NCBI GenBank assembly: GCA_016285455.1
Contig: JAEEQS010000001.1
Span: 62,001 to 126,000, forward strand
DNA length: 64,000 bases
Reading direction: 5' to 3'
Source of the DNA: Bacteroidales bacterium
Lineage (GTDB): Bacteria; Bacteroidota; Bacteroidia; Bacteroidales; UBA932
Position 1 is the first letter of the stretch. The number at the start of each line of letters is the position of its first letter. Positions 24,753 through 34,749 of this stretch are shown here, in pieces. Below the pieces are notes generated by a model. That model worked only from the letters and a program-made list of their open reading frames with translations. It was not told where the DNA came from and did no database searches. Position numbers and translations under genes: made by a program.

Positions 24753-27700
24753 TTAGTTGTCGTTTGAATAGGTGTTCCGTTCTATGTTTTCAGATGATGA
24801 TGCAGTCTTGTAGCGCTTTGTGCGCTTGAGCTTTCCCCACTGGGTGTAAGTGTATTCGGTGGTGTTTCCGGCAGCGTCCCTTATCCTCTGCGGACCCACC
24901 CCGCAGAGATATTTGATTGTGGCTATTTCAGCGTCTTTGAAGGTGTTCCTGAGACTGTCTTCCTGGGTGTCAGGAATTCCGTTCGAGGCATTTATACTGC
25001 TCTGCGTAATGCATTGCTGAACTTGTGACAGAGTCAGCCCTTTGGCTTGAAGCATAAGGTACTGTCCGTCTGAGCTCCAGAGGTAGGATACAGTCCTGTT
25101 GTCTGCGTCGCGGAGCTGTGTGATGTTTCCCAGAGTGTCATATGAGAGGATCTCGGCCTCTTTCTTCCATGTCTGGGTGTTCAGGTCGTAGGTCTCCACC
25201 AGGGTAGGGAGGATGAGCGTGTCTGTGGTTTTCGGAAAAAGTGAATAGGTGCATCTCTTTCCAGATATGAGCGTCTTCTGGTTTTCCCCTACTTTCTTCC
25301 TGTAGATTTTTTCATCCAGCGGCAGAGTGAGGATATTCCTTCTCAACATCGCCGAGTAGACAGGGCTTGCCTGTATCACGTTGTCTTCCAGGTCTCTCAG
25401 GTGGGTATATTCGTATATGAGCGTATCTCCTTCGGGTGTAGTCTGCTTTGAACGCGTCACTTCCCAGAAGAAGTTGTACTCGAATTTCTTTTTGGAGAGT
25501 TTTTCGTCTTTCATGCTGTCATCCCTGGCAGAAGAGACTGTTTCCTGAGGCAGATGCTTTCCCGTGAAAATCTGATATATTCCGAATCTTCTTACCAGAT
25601 AGCATGGCAGTTCGGTGAAAGAAGCCGTGTCAATCTTGAACGATGTGGTTTCCTTCAGTGAAGCGGAAAGCGTGGTGTCGTTCTTGAACACCCTCCTTTC
25701 CCTGAGCATTCCCCTCTGGCTCTGGTAAGACGTAAGAGGCGCCACAGAAAAGTGGACATTGTGAACTCTGGAACTCAGCAGTGGGAACATGTCCCATTCC
25801 ACCGCGAGACCTGTATTCAGCAGGGCTTTTTCCATCACTCCGCTTTCCGCGGCTGTGCCACGGGTGTCCATAAACCCTTTCCCGTCTGCGCAGGAAGTGA
25901 AGACATTATGTGTGCGGGTGCTGTCCCTCAGAGTTTCCGTAACATATCTGTACTCTATGCCCGTAAAGCCATAATCCTGAAGGGAAGAAGAGACATATTT
26001 GGAATCCTCCTGGATCCACTGCGTGGCCTGGCACTTGAACTGTATGGCGTATCTGGGAGTCCAGATTAGAATTCCGGAGCTTCTTCCATAGATGTCTTCA
26101 TATTCGTATGTCTTTTCCTGGCTGGGAGTGCCGTTGGCCAGGAAGGAGGATATCTTCTTTATCCTCAGCCCTCCCGCGGTGCCGGAGGCCTGCACCAGGC
26201 GCGGAGAGTAATTTCTGGCGTAGACGGAGTCTCTGGTCCTGACCACCGCAGCGGAATAATCGTGCGGCTCATACTCGAATGTAGTGTAGCCGCCTGTAGG
26301 ATAGGTTATTTTCTGTATCATCCCCAGCTTAGCATAGTTGGCGTCCGGATCTCTGATAGTCCCAGTGATGTTTTCCATAAGGGTTTCCGTGTTCACGTTC
26401 GTTGTAGGGTAGAAAGCGGAGTTGTCCTTTCCGTTGAAATAGCCCCAGTGGTCTACGGAGAAGGTGTTCTGGAGGGGATAAGGCTTTGAGGAGTCGTTCC
26501 AGCCAATATAGTTGAAGGAATATGTCCCTATGCCGTTTACTGTTATAGACTGGAGATAGTTGGTCTGGCCTCCGTTGGTATTGCGGGCGTGGGTGAAGGA
26601 AGCTTTAGCCACGGGATTGGAGTTTCCCGCCTTGTAGACGTAGATATCGCTGAGCCTTATGGTGTTGGCGTAGCCTTTCACCTGGCTTGAAGCGGGATTC
26701 TCCTTGTACTGATCCCCTTGGGAGGAGTCCTTGACGGAGTACATCAGGCGGATAGTAGAGCCGTCCGAGAAAGTGATAAGGTCCAGCTTGGCGCTTCTGG
26801 TTTCATTTTCACGTATCCTGTCTGTGTTCTGGACTTCTGTGGCGCTGTAATGAGGTATAATTCTCTGGGCATAATAGGTCTGGGTGTCTGTAACCCCGCC
26901 GTCTATCATCACGTTTCCGGGAGTGTAGGTATTGTGGGTGAGAGCGCTGTACTGGAACACTGCCCATCTGCCATCAGGGGCTTCTATCTTGGTCAGGTGC
27001 CATGCAGTGACAAGATCGTAGACGCTTCTTTCTCCGCTCTTGGCGATATCCACGCTGGCATATTCCGGATAGCCGTCAAAGATATACTTGAAGCCGTCTG
27101 GAGCAGTGATGGTGATCTTGCTGAACTTGGAGAACTGGTATGGAGAAACGCCCAACGGCACAGTGTCTATCTGGAGCTTGTAGCCTGCAGGGTGGAGGGG
27201 CGTGTCATAGAAGATGGCGTTCTGGTGAAAATCAAGATGAAACTTGCCGCTGTGGCCGGGAACCCTGAAGTGGAAGATGTCCGGCTGGGCGTCCAGCTCT
27301 CCGGTATGCTCGTGAGTGGGCTTGTCACCTGGGACCCAGAGGATTTCAGGGGCGCCCGTGCCTGAGCCGTTGTCAAAGAGGTTGAACATAAATCGCCACC
27401 ACTTGCTTGGCTGATGGGAGGTAAAGGGGTTGTTTTTGTGGACAGTGTAGAAGCCTTGCACGTGCTTGACGTTCTCTCCATAATCCGGGATACCATTGGT
27501 TTCTATGGTGATGCAGCCGCCGATGTCAAGATTCCAGCCAGGCCCCAGGATGCCAGCTATCTGGTTGGGAAGATTGCCGTTGGATGAATAGGTTGCGACA
27601 ATAGGTATGCTAAAGTCCTTGTCTTTGTATTCATAGATGGGAACAGAGAGGTTGATGGTGCCCGTGTACATAGAAGGCGAAACCTCTCCCTGCTTTACGA

Positions 27701-27827
27701 AGTTCCAGGCGTCTGTCTGGGGAAGGGAGATGTCATCGTAGAACTTGAAGGTTGATTGGGCATTCGATTGCTGTGATATTAATACAACTTGGAGAATAAT
27801 GAGTAACAAGAAAAGAAAACGTTTCAT
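24753..27827 (-). CDS. Large secreted Rhs-like YD-repeat protein
   Basis: A 1024-aa protein with a signal peptide (FLFLLLIILQVVLISQQSNA). The N-terminal part has the segments of Bacteroidota Rhs-like proteins: VSPSMYTGTINLSVPIYEY, IPIVATYSSNGNL and GPGWNLDIGG. Weak YD-like repeats occur toward the C-terminus (AAGNTTEYTYTQWGKLKR). It lacks the core end motif and has no toxin tip. It ends 3 bp before the 1438-aa Rhs gene, so the two are one operon and may be two parts of one shell or delivery complex; this partnership is inferred. Confidence 0.75.
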   Translation of the reverse strand: MKRFLFLLLIILQVVLISQQSNAQSTFKFYDDISLPQTDAWNFVKQGEVSPSMYTGTINLSVPIYEYKDKDFSIPIVATYSSNGNLPNQIAGILGPGWNLDIGGCITIETNGIPDYGENVKHVQGFYTVHKNNPFTSHQPSKWWRFMFNLFDNGSGTGAPEILWVPGDKPTHEHTGELDAQPDIFHFRVPGHSGKFHLDFHQNAIFYDTPLHPAGYKLQIDTVPLGVSPYQFSKFSKITITAPDGFKYIFDGYPEYASVDIAKSGERSVYDLVTAWHLTKIEAPDGRWAVFQYSALTHNTYTPGNVMIDGGVTDTQTYYAQRIIPHYSATEVQNTDRIRENETRSAKLDLITFSDGSTIRLMYSVKDSSQGDQYKENPASSQVKGYANTIRLSDIYVYKAGNSNPVAKASFTHARNTNGGQTNYLQSITVNGIGTYSFNYIGWNDSSKPYPLQNTFSVDHWGYFNGKDNSAFYPTTNVNTETLMENITGTIRDPDANYAKLGMIQKITYPTGGYTTFEYEPHDYSAAVVRTRDSVYARNYSPRLVQASGTAGGLRIKKISSFLANGTPSQEKTYEYEDIYGRSSGILIWTPRYAIQFKCQATQWIQEDSKYVSSSLQDYGFTGIEYRYVTETLRDSTRTHNVFTSCADGKGFMDTRGTAAESGVMEKALLNTGLAVEWDMFPLLSSRVHNVHFSVAPLTSYQSQRGMLRERRVFKNDTTLSASLKETTSFKIDTASFTELPCYLVRRFGIYQIFTGKHLPQETVSSARDDSMKDEKLSKKKFEYNFFWEVTRSKQTTPEGDTLIYEYTHLRDLEDNVIQASPVYSAMLRRNILTLPLDEKIYRKKVGENQKTLISGKRCTYSLFPKTTDTLILPTLVETYDLNTQTWKKEAEILSYDTLGNITQLRDADNRTVSYLWSSDGQYLMLQAKGLTLSQVQQCITQSSINASNGIPDTQEDSLRNTFKDAEIATIKYLCGVGPQRIRDAAGNTTEYTYTQWGKLKRTKRYKTASSSENIERNTYSNDN

Positions 27828-27846
27828 ACAGTAGTTTTTAGCATAT

Positions 27847-27878
27847 CAAATATAACGATATTTCCAGACTTTTCCAAA
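27847..27878 (-). promoter_or_regulatory. Promoter of the Rhs operon
   Basis: On the minus strand a TTTG box (27878-27875) and TATATTTG (27854-27847) are spaced by 20 bp, in good agreement with the Bacteroidota pattern. It would start a short leader before 27827. Confidence 0.7.
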
Positions 27879-27902
27879 AGTGTCAGAAGATGTATATCCG
27901 TT

Positions 27903-27934
27903 AAAAAAACAGAGCCCAGCATAAACTGAGCTCT
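27903..27934 (-). terminator. Intrinsic terminator for the nusA-infB operon
   Basis: Read on the minus strand, AGAGCTCAG pairs with CTGGGCTCT around a 6-nt loop and is followed by GTTTTTTT. It lies 140 bp after the infB stop and just upstream of the Rhs promoter, so it insulates the island from the core operon. Confidence 0.85.
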
Positions 27935-28076
27935 ATTCACCAATAAATCTAAAAAAGTATATCACTCTACAAACAATTTAAAAGTGCAATGAAAAATTCA
28001 TAAGAAAGAACTACAATCTATTTATCTATAATTAATTAGCCTTTAATTATACAGAGTACGATATAGTAGCTTAGGT

Positions 28077-30782
28077 TTAGAGGGTGCGTTTGATTTCCTC
28101 GATCTTGTAGGCCTCGATAATGTCGCCTTCCTTGATGTCGTTGAAGTTCTCAACGCCAACACCGCAGTCGTAGCCCGCAGCAACTTCCTTCACATCGTCC
28201 TTGCCTCTCTTCAGAGAGCCCAGAACGCCTTCCTTGATAACGATACCGTCGCGGATGACTCTGATCTTGGCGGTTCTTGTGATCTTGCCTTCCTTGACCA
28301 TACAGCCGGCGATGGTTCCGACCTTGGAAATCTTGAAAGTCTGCCTTACTTCCAGAGTAGAGGTTACAACTTCCTTCTCTACAGGAGCAAGCATACCCTC
28401 GATACCGCTCTTGACCTCGTTGATGGCATCGTAGATGACTGAGTAGAGGCGGATCTCAATCTCTTCCTTCTCTGCCATCTTCCTGGCGTTCATGCTTGGA
28501 CGAACCTGGAAGCCGATGATGATGGCCTCGGATGCTTCTGCAAGCAGAACGTCGCTCTCGGAGATTTCTCCAACGGCCTTGTGGATGACGTTCACCCTTA
28601 CCTCTTCGGTAGAGAGCTTGATCAGGGAATCGCTGAGAGCCTCGATAGAGCCGTCTACGTCTCCCTTTACAATGATGTTGAGTTCCTTGAAGTTGCCGAT
28701 GGCGATTCTTCTTCCGAGCTCTTCCAGAGTGATGTGCTTCTGGGTTCTCAGGCCTTGGATTCTGAGAAGCTGCTCACGCTTATTGGCAATCTCCCTTGCA
28801 TCTCTTTCATTGTCGAAGATGTTGAAGGTATCGCCAGCCTGAGGAGCGCCGTTAAGGCCTAATACAGAAACAGGTACGGATGGGCCAGCTTCCTTGATCT
28901 TCTGGCCTCTTTCGTTGAACATAGCCTTAACCTTGCCAGTGTACATTCCTGAAAGCATAATGTCTCCGGTGTGGAGAGTTCCGCCCTGAACCAGCAGAGT
29001 TGCAAGATAGCCGCGTCCCTTGTCAAGAGAAGACTCGATAACTGTTCCAACAGCCTTCTTGTTAGGGTTGGCCTTTAGGTCAAGCATATCGGCCTCTAGC
29101 AGAACCTTGTCCAGAAGGTCGGCAACACCTATTCCCTTCTTGGCGGAGATTTCCTGGCACTGGTACTTGCCGCCCCAGTCTTCAACCAGGATGTTCATCT
29201 GGCTGAGTTGCTCGCGGATCTTGTCTGGCATAGCGCCCGGCTTGTCTATCTTGTTGATAGCAAATATCATAGGAACGCCTGCGGCCTGGGCGTGATTGAT
29301 GGCCTCAACGGTCTGAGGCATCACGGCGTCGTCTGCAGCAACTATGATAATTGCAAGGTCTGTCATCTTGGCGCCGCGAGCACGCATAGCGGTAAAGGCT
29401 TCGTGGCCAGGAGTATCCAGGAAGGTGATCCTTCTGCCGTTAGGAAGTTTTACGTTATATGCTCCGATGTGCTGGGTGATTCCTCCGGCCTCTCCTGCAA
29501 TCACGTTAGACTGGCGGATGTAGTCAAGCAGGGAAGTTTTACCGTGGTCTACGTGGCCCATAACGGTAACGATAGGGGCTCTTGGCTCCATATCCTCAGG
29601 CTTGTCCACGTCTTCCTCTTCCTTGATGGCCTCCTGGATCTCAGCGGAAACGAACTCGATCTTGTAGCCGAAATCTTCTGCAACAAGAGAGAGAGCGTCG
29701 GCGTCCAACCTCTGGTTGATAGACACCATAAGTCCAAGGTTCATGCAAGCACTGATAACCTTGGTAACAGGCTGGTCTATCATCACGGCCAGATCGTTGA
29801 CCGTAACAAATTCGGTGACCTTGAGGATATTGCTTTCCAGACCTCTGCGCTGAATCTCTTCCTCTCTCTTTTCCTCAGCGATTTCTCTCTTTTCCTTTCT
29901 GTACTTGGAACCCTTGGTTTTTCCCTTGCCTTCTACCATCCTCTGGTAGGTCTCCTTTATCTGCTTCTGAACCTCATCTTCGTCTACTTCGTTGCGGATA
30001 GGCTTGAAGCCCTTCTTGCCTTTCTTGTCCTTGGCCTTCTTTGCGGTGTCGCGATTCTGGCTGCTTTCCTTGCTGATGTCAACCTTCTCCTTGGTGTTCT
30101 TCTTGATTCTTTCTCTCTTTCCGCTCTTCTTCTTAGGAGTCTCAAACTTGGAAAGATCAATCCTCTGTCCCGTGTCCTTAGGGCCCTGAAGCTGCTCAAC
30201 CTTGGTCTCTATGAAGTTGCTAAGAGCATCCTCTTTCTTCTCAGGCTCTGGCTGAGCTGAAGGAGTATCTTCTTTCTCTTCAGCGACAGGCTTTTCTTCA
30301 GTCTTTGTTTCCTTCTTCTTCTCGGAAGCCTTTGTTTCTTTCTTCTTTGCCGGAGCCTTTTCTTCTGCAGCAGGTTTAGGTGCTTCTTCCTTTTTAGGCT
30401 CTTCTTTTTTAGGCTCTTCTGCCTTTGCCTTCTCCTTTTTGCCGGAGAGCTTGTCCAGGTCTATCTTGCCTACAACAGTAGGTGCCTTAGGAGCTTCAAC
30501 GGCAGTCTCTATGAAATTTTCCTTAGGCTTTTCTTCCTTTTCCAGCTCGTAAGTCTTCTTGTCGCTTTCAGATATCCTCAGCGACCCGGCTATTTTCTTT
30601 GCATCTTCCTTCACCTGCTGCTGGGGAAGGAATTCTTTCTGCACCAGGGCGTATGTTTCGTCGTCTAGCTTCGCATTAGGATTGGCATCCACACTCTTCC
30701 CCTTCTTTTCGAGGAAGTTGATCAGGGTGCTCATTCCTATGTTGAAGTCTTTGAGGACTTTGCTTATTCTGATTCCTGCCAT
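28077..30782 (-). CDS. infB: Translation initiation factor IF-2
   Basis: A 901-aa GTPase that brings initiator tRNA to the 30S subunit. A short N-terminal IF2N helix region is followed by about 300 residues of Lys/Glu/Ala/Pro-rich linker. The G domain shows [10 protein letters not shown] (G1), DTPGHEAF (G3) and NKIDKP (G4); beta-barrel and C1/C2 domains complete it. Length and domain order match Bacteroidales IF-2. It lies 24 bp after nusA, forming the usual nusA-infB pair, and ends in a strong terminator. Confidence 0.96.
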   Translation of the reverse strand: MAGIRISKVLKDFNIGMSTLINFLEKKGKSVDANPNAKLDDETYALVQKEFLPQQQVKEDAKKIAGSLRISESDKKTYELEKEEKPKENFIETAVEAPKAPTVVGKIDLDKLSGKKEKAKAEEPKKEEPKKEEAPKPAAEEKAPAKKKETKASEKKKETKTEEKPVAEEKEDTPSAQPEPEKKEDALSNFIETKVEQLQGPKDTGQRIDLSKFETPKKKSGKRERIKKNTKEKVDISKESSQNRDTAKKAKDKKGKKGFKPIRNEVDEDEVQKQIKETYQRMVEGKGKTKGSKYRKEKREIAEEKREEEIQRRGLESNILKVTEFVTVNDLAVMIDQPVTKVISACMNLGLMVSINQRLDADALSLVAEDFGYKIEFVSAEIQEAIKEEEDVDKPEDMEPRAPIVTVMGHVDHGKTSLLDYIRQSNVIAGEAGGITQHIGAYNVKLPNGRRITFLDTPGHEAFTAMRARGAKMTDLAIIIVAADDAVMPQTVEAINHAQAAGVPMIFAINKIDKPGAMPDKIREQLSQMNILVEDWGGKYQCQEISAKKGIGVADLLDKVLLEADMLDLKANPNKKAVGTVIESSLDKGRGYLATLLVQGGTLHTGDIMLSGMYTGKVKAMFNERGQKIKEAGPSVPVSVLGLNGAPQAGDTFNIFDNERDAREIANKREQLLRIQGLRTQKHITLEELGRRIAIGNFKELNIIVKGDVDGSIEALSDSLIKLSTEEVRVNVIHKAVGEISESDVLLAEASEAIIIGFQVRPSMNARKMAEKEEIEIRLYSVIYDAINEVKSGIEGMLAPVEKEVVTSTLEVRQTFKISKVGTIAGCMVKEGKITRTAKIRVIRDGIVIKEGVLGSLKRGKDDVKEVAAGYDCGVGVENFNDIKEGDIIEAYKIEEIKRTL

Positions 30783-30806
30783 TTATTTCTCTTTTTTACG
30801 TTAGTC

Positions 30807-32060
30807 TTATTCTTCCATAGGGTCCTCGAACTCGGCCTGGAGGATCTTCTTTACTTCTTCAACGGTCTCAAGGTCAAGGTCTGCCCTGTCCATAATATCT
30901 TCGTTGCTCATTCTGAGAACGTCCTTTGCGGTATCGAAGCCAACCTTGCGGAGAGCGTCTATAACCCACTGGTCTATCTCGTCGTTGAAAGAGCTCAGAA
31001 GAACGTCATCGTCATCTGCTCCCTGAACATCTCTGAAGATTTCTATGTCCATTCCAATCATCAGCTCTGCCAGGCGGATGTTGCTTCCGTTCTTTCCAAC
31101 TGCCAGGGAAACCTGTGATGAATCCATCGTGATGAGAGCCTTGTTTTCCTCTTCGTTGATTTTGATAGTGGAAATCTTTGCAGGGGAGAGAGCTCTCTGG
31201 ATGAGGAGCTGGGTGTTTGTGGTCCAGCTGATTACATCGATGCTCTCGTTTCTGAGCTCGCGAACGATTCCGTGGATGCGGCTGCCCTTTACTCCAACGC
31301 AGGCTCCTACAGGATCGATGCGGTCGTCGTAAGACTCAACTGCAACCTTTGCCCTGTCTCCAGGTATGCGGACAATCTTCTTGATGGTAATCAGGCCGTC
31401 AAATATCTCAGGAACTTCCTGCTCGAACAGTCTTTCCAGGAACACGCTTGCAGTTCTGGAGAGGATGATGCTAGGGTTGTTGTTCTTCATCTCAACCTTG
31501 GCAACAACTGCTTTCACAGAATCTCCCTTGCGGAAGAAGTCAGACGGAATCTGCTCGCTCTTAGGCAGAACCAGCTCGTTGTCCGCATCGTCGCGAACCA
31601 GAACTTCTTTTTTCCATACCTGGTAAACTTCTCCTACAACCACTTCTCCGATCTTGTCTTTGTAGTAGTTGAACAGGTTGGCCTTGTCTATATCCATAAT
31701 CCTTCCGGAAAGGTTCTGGCGGAGATTCAAAACGGCCCTTCTGCCGAATGAAGACAGCGGAATTTCCTCTGTATAATCCTCACCGATTTCAAAGTCGTTA
31801 TCTGGCTCCTTGGCATCTATCTCAGCCTTGGAGATTTCCAGCATAGGATCCTGGACCTCTTCAACGATGGTGCGGTTGCGCCAGATCTGAAGGTCTCCCT
31901 TGTCTATGTTGATGATGATGTCGAAATTGTCTGCCGTGCCGTAAGTCTTGGCCAGCTGGGTGCGGAAGATGTCTTCCAAAACGCTCATCAGGGTTGCCCT
32001 GTCGATACCTTTGCCCTCTTTGAACTCGGCAAAGAACTGGGCTAAATTTAATCCTTCCAT
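30807..32060 (-). CDS. nusA: Transcription termination/antitermination factor NusA
   Basis: A 417-aa protein that binds RNA polymerase and modulates pausing and termination. It shows the NusA N-terminal domain, an S1 domain (VVGEVYQVWKKEVLVRDDA near residue 140), and two KH domains, with DPVGACVGVKGSRIHGIVRE and AVGKNGSNIRLAE. The C-terminus holds a helix-hairpin segment (DIMDRADLDLETVEEVKKIL). The start at 32060 gives the normal N-terminus; codons upstream lie in the leader. RimP, which often precedes nusA, is absent: the next gene leftward in transcription order is the divergent lpxD. Confidence 0.95.
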   Translation of the reverse strand: MEGLNLAQFFAEFKEGKGIDRATLMSVLEDIFRTQLAKTYGTADNFDIIINIDKGDLQIWRNRTIVEEVQDPMLEISKAEIDAKEPDNDFEIGEDYTEEIPLSSFGRRAVLNLRQNLSGRIMDIDKANLFNYYKDKIGEVVVGEVYQVWKKEVLVRDDADNELVLPKSEQIPSDFFRKGDSVKAVVAKVEMKNNNPSIILSRTASVFLERLFEQEVPEIFDGLITIKKIVRIPGDRAKVAVESYDDRIDPVGACVGVKGSRIHGIVRELRNESIDVISWTTNTQLLIQRALSPAKISTIKINEEENKALITMDSSQVSLAVGKNGSNIRLAELMIGMDIEIFRDVQGADDDDVLLSSFNDEIDQWVIDALRKVGFDTAKDVLRMSNEDIMDRADLDLETVEEVKKILQAEFEDPMEE

Positions 32061-32103
32061 ATTTTTGTATTTTATAATTTTCTCATTTCCAGGCAACAAA
32101 GAA

Positions 32104-32178
32104 GGGAACCGTCTGGTCCCCTTTCTCACTTGCCTTTTCTGGAGTGCAAAAGTATGTTTTTTAGTTCAGAATACCAAA
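32104..32178 (-). promoter_or_regulatory. Promoter and leader hairpin of nusA
   Basis: On the minus strand TTTG (32178-32175) and TACTTTTG (32154-32147) are 20 bp apart, a Bacteroidota promoter. Just downstream is a hairpin (GGGACC, loop AGAC, GGTTCCC; 32120-32104) followed by TTCTTTG. It could be a weak attenuator. NusA autoregulates in some bacteria, but a link here is only a guess. Confidence 0.55.
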
Positions 32179-32187
32179 AAAAATGAG

Positions 32188-32195
32188 TACATTTG
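32188..32195 (+). promoter_or_regulatory. -7 promoter box for lpxD
   Basis: TACATTTG fits the TAnnTTTG box and lies 24 bp before the lpxD start. No clear TTTG box is seen at the expected distance upstream. Confidence 0.45.
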
Positions 32196-32218
32196 AAAAT
32201 TATTAGAATCAGTTCAAT

Positions 32219-33223
32219 ATGGAAGTTTCAGCTGAAAGAATCGCGCAGCATCTTAAAGGGGAGATCATCGGTGACCCAAACGTAAAGGTTAATATGGTGG
32301 CAAAGATAGAGACTGGAAAACCGAACAACGTTTGTATCCTTCACAACCCCAAGTACCAGAATTATCTTCTTACAAGCAACGCCGGAATAGTGGTGGTCAG
32401 CCGCAACCTGCTTCCAGAGCAGAAAGTGAAGCCTACCCTTATTGTGATGGAAGACGCTCATTCTGCCTTTGCGATGCTTCTGGATCTTTTGAACACCATA
32501 AAGAAAAGCCAGAAGAAAGGCCATAGCCTGCTTTCCTACAGGGCCTGGTCCAGCAAGATAGGCAAGAAGGTCTATATAGGCAGATTCAGTTATATAGGCA
32601 GCAAGAGCAAAGTGGGCAATGGTTGCCAGATTCATCCGCAGGTTTATATCGGCAGCGATGTTACCATTGGAGAAAACTGCATTCTCTATCCTGGAGTTAA
32701 GATCTACGACGGATGCAAGGTTGGAAACAACTGCATTCTCCACGCCAATGTAGTAATTGGTTCAGACGGATTCGGCTTTGCCCCGGTTGAAGACGGCAGC
32801 TACAAGAAGATTCCTCAGACAGGAAACGTGGTCCTGGAAGATGACGTGGAGATTGGTTCCAATACTGTTGTAGACAGAGCAGCAATGGGTTCAACGATAG
32901 TTCGCAGGGGGGTAAAGCTAGACAACCTCATCCAGATAGCGCACAATGTTGAGATAGGTGAAGATACGGTGATTGCCGCCCAGACCGGAATTGCCGGCAG
33001 CACCAAGGTTGGAAAGAACTGCATGTTCGGAGGCCAGGTAGGAATTGCGGGTCATATTGTCATCGGAGACGGAACAAAGATCAATGCCAAGAGCGGAATC
33101 CAGGGCAACGTAAAGAGCGAGCTTGGGCAGAAAGGTCTTATGGGCATACCTGCCATACAGATGACCCAGTATCTGAAATGCTACGCCAAGTTCAGGCATC
33201 TGGCAGACCCTGAGAAGAAATAA
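32219..33223 (+). CDS. lpxD: UDP-3-O-(3-hydroxyacyl)glucosamine N-acyltransferase
   Basis: A 334-aa acyltransferase that adds the second hydroxyacyl chain to the lipid A precursor. The N-terminal uridine-binding domain covers residues 1-~100 and is followed by hexapeptide repeats forming a left-handed beta-helix ([20 protein letters not shown] and later [15 protein letters not shown]). The catalytic His is likely in the HNVEIGEDT segment near residue 242. C-terminal helices end the protein. It leads a run of lipid A genes, lpxD-lpxC-fabZ-lpxA. Confidence 0.94.
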   Translation: MEVSAERIAQHLKGEIIGDPNVKVNMVAKIETGKPNNVCILHNPKYQNYLLTSNAGIVVVSRNLLPEQKVKPTLIVMEDAHSAFAMLLDLLNTIKKSQKKGHSLLSYRAWSSKIGKKVYIGRFSYIGSKSKVGNGCQIHPQVYIGSDVTIGENCILYPGVKIYDGCKVGNNCILHANVVIGSDGFGFAPVEDGSYKKIPQTGNVVLEDDVEIGSNTVVDRAAMGSTIVRRGVKLDNLIQIAHNVEIGEDTVIAAQTGIAGSTKVGKNCMFGGQVGIAGHIVIGDGTKINAKSGIQGNVKSELGQKGLMGIPAIQMTQYLKCYAKFRHLADPEKK

Positions 33224-33230
33224 TTTTTAG

Positions 33231-33238
33231 TAAATTTG
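33231..33238 (+). promoter_or_regulatory. -7 promoter box for lpxC
   Basis: TAAATTTG lies 22 bp before the lpxC start, in the 37-bp gap after lpxD. A matching -33 box is not clear, so this may be a weak internal promoter. Confidence 0.45.
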
Positions 33239-33260
33239 CATAATACGAACCCCAACCTAT

Positions 33261-34202
33261 ATGTACACAAACCAGCACACGCTAAAGGGAAAATACGAGT
33301 TTGAGGGAAAGGGCCTCCACACCGGAAAGAAAGTCCATATGATGGTGGAGCCGGCGCCCAAAAACTTTGGAATACAATTCAGAAGGTCAGATTTGGGAGA
33401 AGGGGCTCCACTGGTGGAGGCCTGCGTGGATTATGTAAGCGCCACATCCCGCGGAACCACTCTAGACAAGCAGGGAGTTACGGTTCTTACCCTGGAACAT
33501 CTGATGGGGGCGTTCTACGGAATGCACATAGACAATGCCCTGATTACTCTGGACGCTCCGGAGGTTCCGATTCTGGACGGAAGCGCCAAGCCATACGCAG
33601 ATGCTTTCTCCAAAGACGGGCTTCAGGAACAGAATGCTCCAAGAAAATATCTTGTACTTGACCGCAAAGTGGTTTGCCGCAACGAAAAAGGCAGCGAGAT
33701 GGTGGTTCTGCCAGACGACCATTTCTCCATAGACGTGATGATAGACTACAACTCCAAGGTGGTTGGCTGCCAGTACGCTCGTTTTGAGACAGATACGGAT
33801 TTTACAAAGGAGATTGCCCCATGCCGTACTTTCGTGTTCTTCCACGAGCTGGAACCGCTGTTCAACTACAACCTGATCAAGGGCGGAGACCTAGACAACG
33901 CTCTGGTGATTGTTGAACATCCTGTTCCTCAGGAAGAGCTTGACCGTCTGGCCGGAATCTTTAATGTAAAAACTCTGGAGAGAGTGCCGGAAGGTTATCT
34001 TTCCCATACTTCTCTCAGATTCCAGAATGAGTGCGCAAGGCACAAGCTTCTGGATGTGCTCGGCGATTTCTCTCTGGTGGGCTATCCTATCAAGGGAAAG
34101 GTAATCGCTTACAAGAGCGGCCACTCCATAAATTCAACCATAGCGCGAGAACTTCGCACTCTGGCTCTTAAGCAGTTCCGCCGCCGCTGGAATGAACAAT
34201 AA
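33261..34202 (+). CDS. lpxC: UDP-3-O-acyl-N-acetylglucosamine deacetylase (stand-alone)
   Basis: A 313-aa zinc deacetylase for the first committed step of lipid A synthesis. Motifs include KGLHTGKKV near residue 20, LEHLMGAFYG with the zinc-ligand His near residue 80, APEVPILDGSA, and the C-terminal zinc-binding HKLLDVLGDFSLVG near residue 255, and KSGHS with the catalytic His. In many Bacteroidota LpxC is fused to FabZ (about 460 aa). Here it ends with its own TAA, and fabZ is a separate gene 20 bp further on and in another frame. Confidence 0.94.
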   Translation: MYTNQHTLKGKYEFEGKGLHTGKKVHMMVEPAPKNFGIQFRRSDLGEGAPLVEACVDYVSATSRGTTLDKQGVTVLTLEHLMGAFYGMHIDNALITLDAPEVPILDGSAKPYADAFSKDGLQEQNAPRKYLVLDRKVVCRNEKGSEMVVLPDDHFSIDVMIDYNSKVVGCQYARFETDTDFTKEIAPCRTFVFFHELEPLFNYNLIKGGDLDNALVIVEHPVPQEELDRLAGIFNVKTLERVPEGYLSHTSLRFQNECARHKLLDVLGDFSLVGYPIKGKVIAYKSGHSINSTIARELRTLALKQFRRRWNEQ

Positions 34203-34222
34203 CGGACATAATTTTTAGTAAA

Positions 34223-34732
34223 ATGGATATTGAACAAATCAAGGCTGTAAAACAGAGACTGTCAGTCGCTCCAAAGTATGATCCGGATGCAGCTCCGGTT
34301 ATTGATGTATTGGGAATCCAGAAGCTTCTTCCTCACCGTCCTCCATTCCTGATGATAGACAGGATAACAGAGATAGAGGATGATGCCATAACAGGAATCA
34401 AGACCATAGGCATTAACGAGTTTTATTTCAGGGGACATTTCCCTACAGAGCCTGTTGTGCCTGGAGTGCTGCTGATAGAGGCAATGGCCCAGCTTGGCGG
34501 CATCCTGATTCTCAAAGGCGTAGATGAACCTGAAAGATATTCCACATACTTTGCTAAGATAGACGGAGTCAAATTCCGCCGCAAAGTGGTTCCAGGAGAT
34601 GTTGTGACATTCAAGATGGTAATCACCCAGCCGCTGGAGCATTCTCTGGTTAGCATGAGAGGCAAGGCCTGGGTTGGCAACTCCGTAGCCTGCGAAGGCG
34701 ATATGGTAGCCCAGGTAATCAAGAACAAATAA
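34223..34732 (+). CDS. fabZ: 3-hydroxyacyl-ACP dehydratase FabZ
   Basis: A 169-aa hot-dog-fold dehydratase of fatty acid synthesis. The signature is clear: LLPHRPPFLMIDRI, then FRGHFPTEPVVPGVLLIEAM with the catalytic His and Glu, then KFRRKVVPGDV. It is longer at the N-terminus than the E. coli enzyme by about 25 residues, possibly the remains of the linker of a fused LpxC-FabZ. It lies between lpxC and lpxA. Confidence 0.93.
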   Translation: MDIEQIKAVKQRLSVAPKYDPDAAPVIDVLGIQKLLPHRPPFLMIDRITEIEDDAITGIKTIGINEFYFRGHFPTEPVVPGVLLIEAMAQLGGILILKGVDEPERYSTYFAKIDGVKFRRKVVPGDVVTFKMVITQPLEHSLVSMRGKAWVGNSVACEGDMVAQVIKNK

Positions 34733-34749
34733 CATAAAAAAGATATAGA

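Noticed and set aside
29208-30260. A 350-codon plus-strand frame opposite infB
   Set aside because: It lies antisense to the Lys/Glu-rich linker and G domain of IF-2, its composition is an artefact of that low-complexity code, and no motif is visible.
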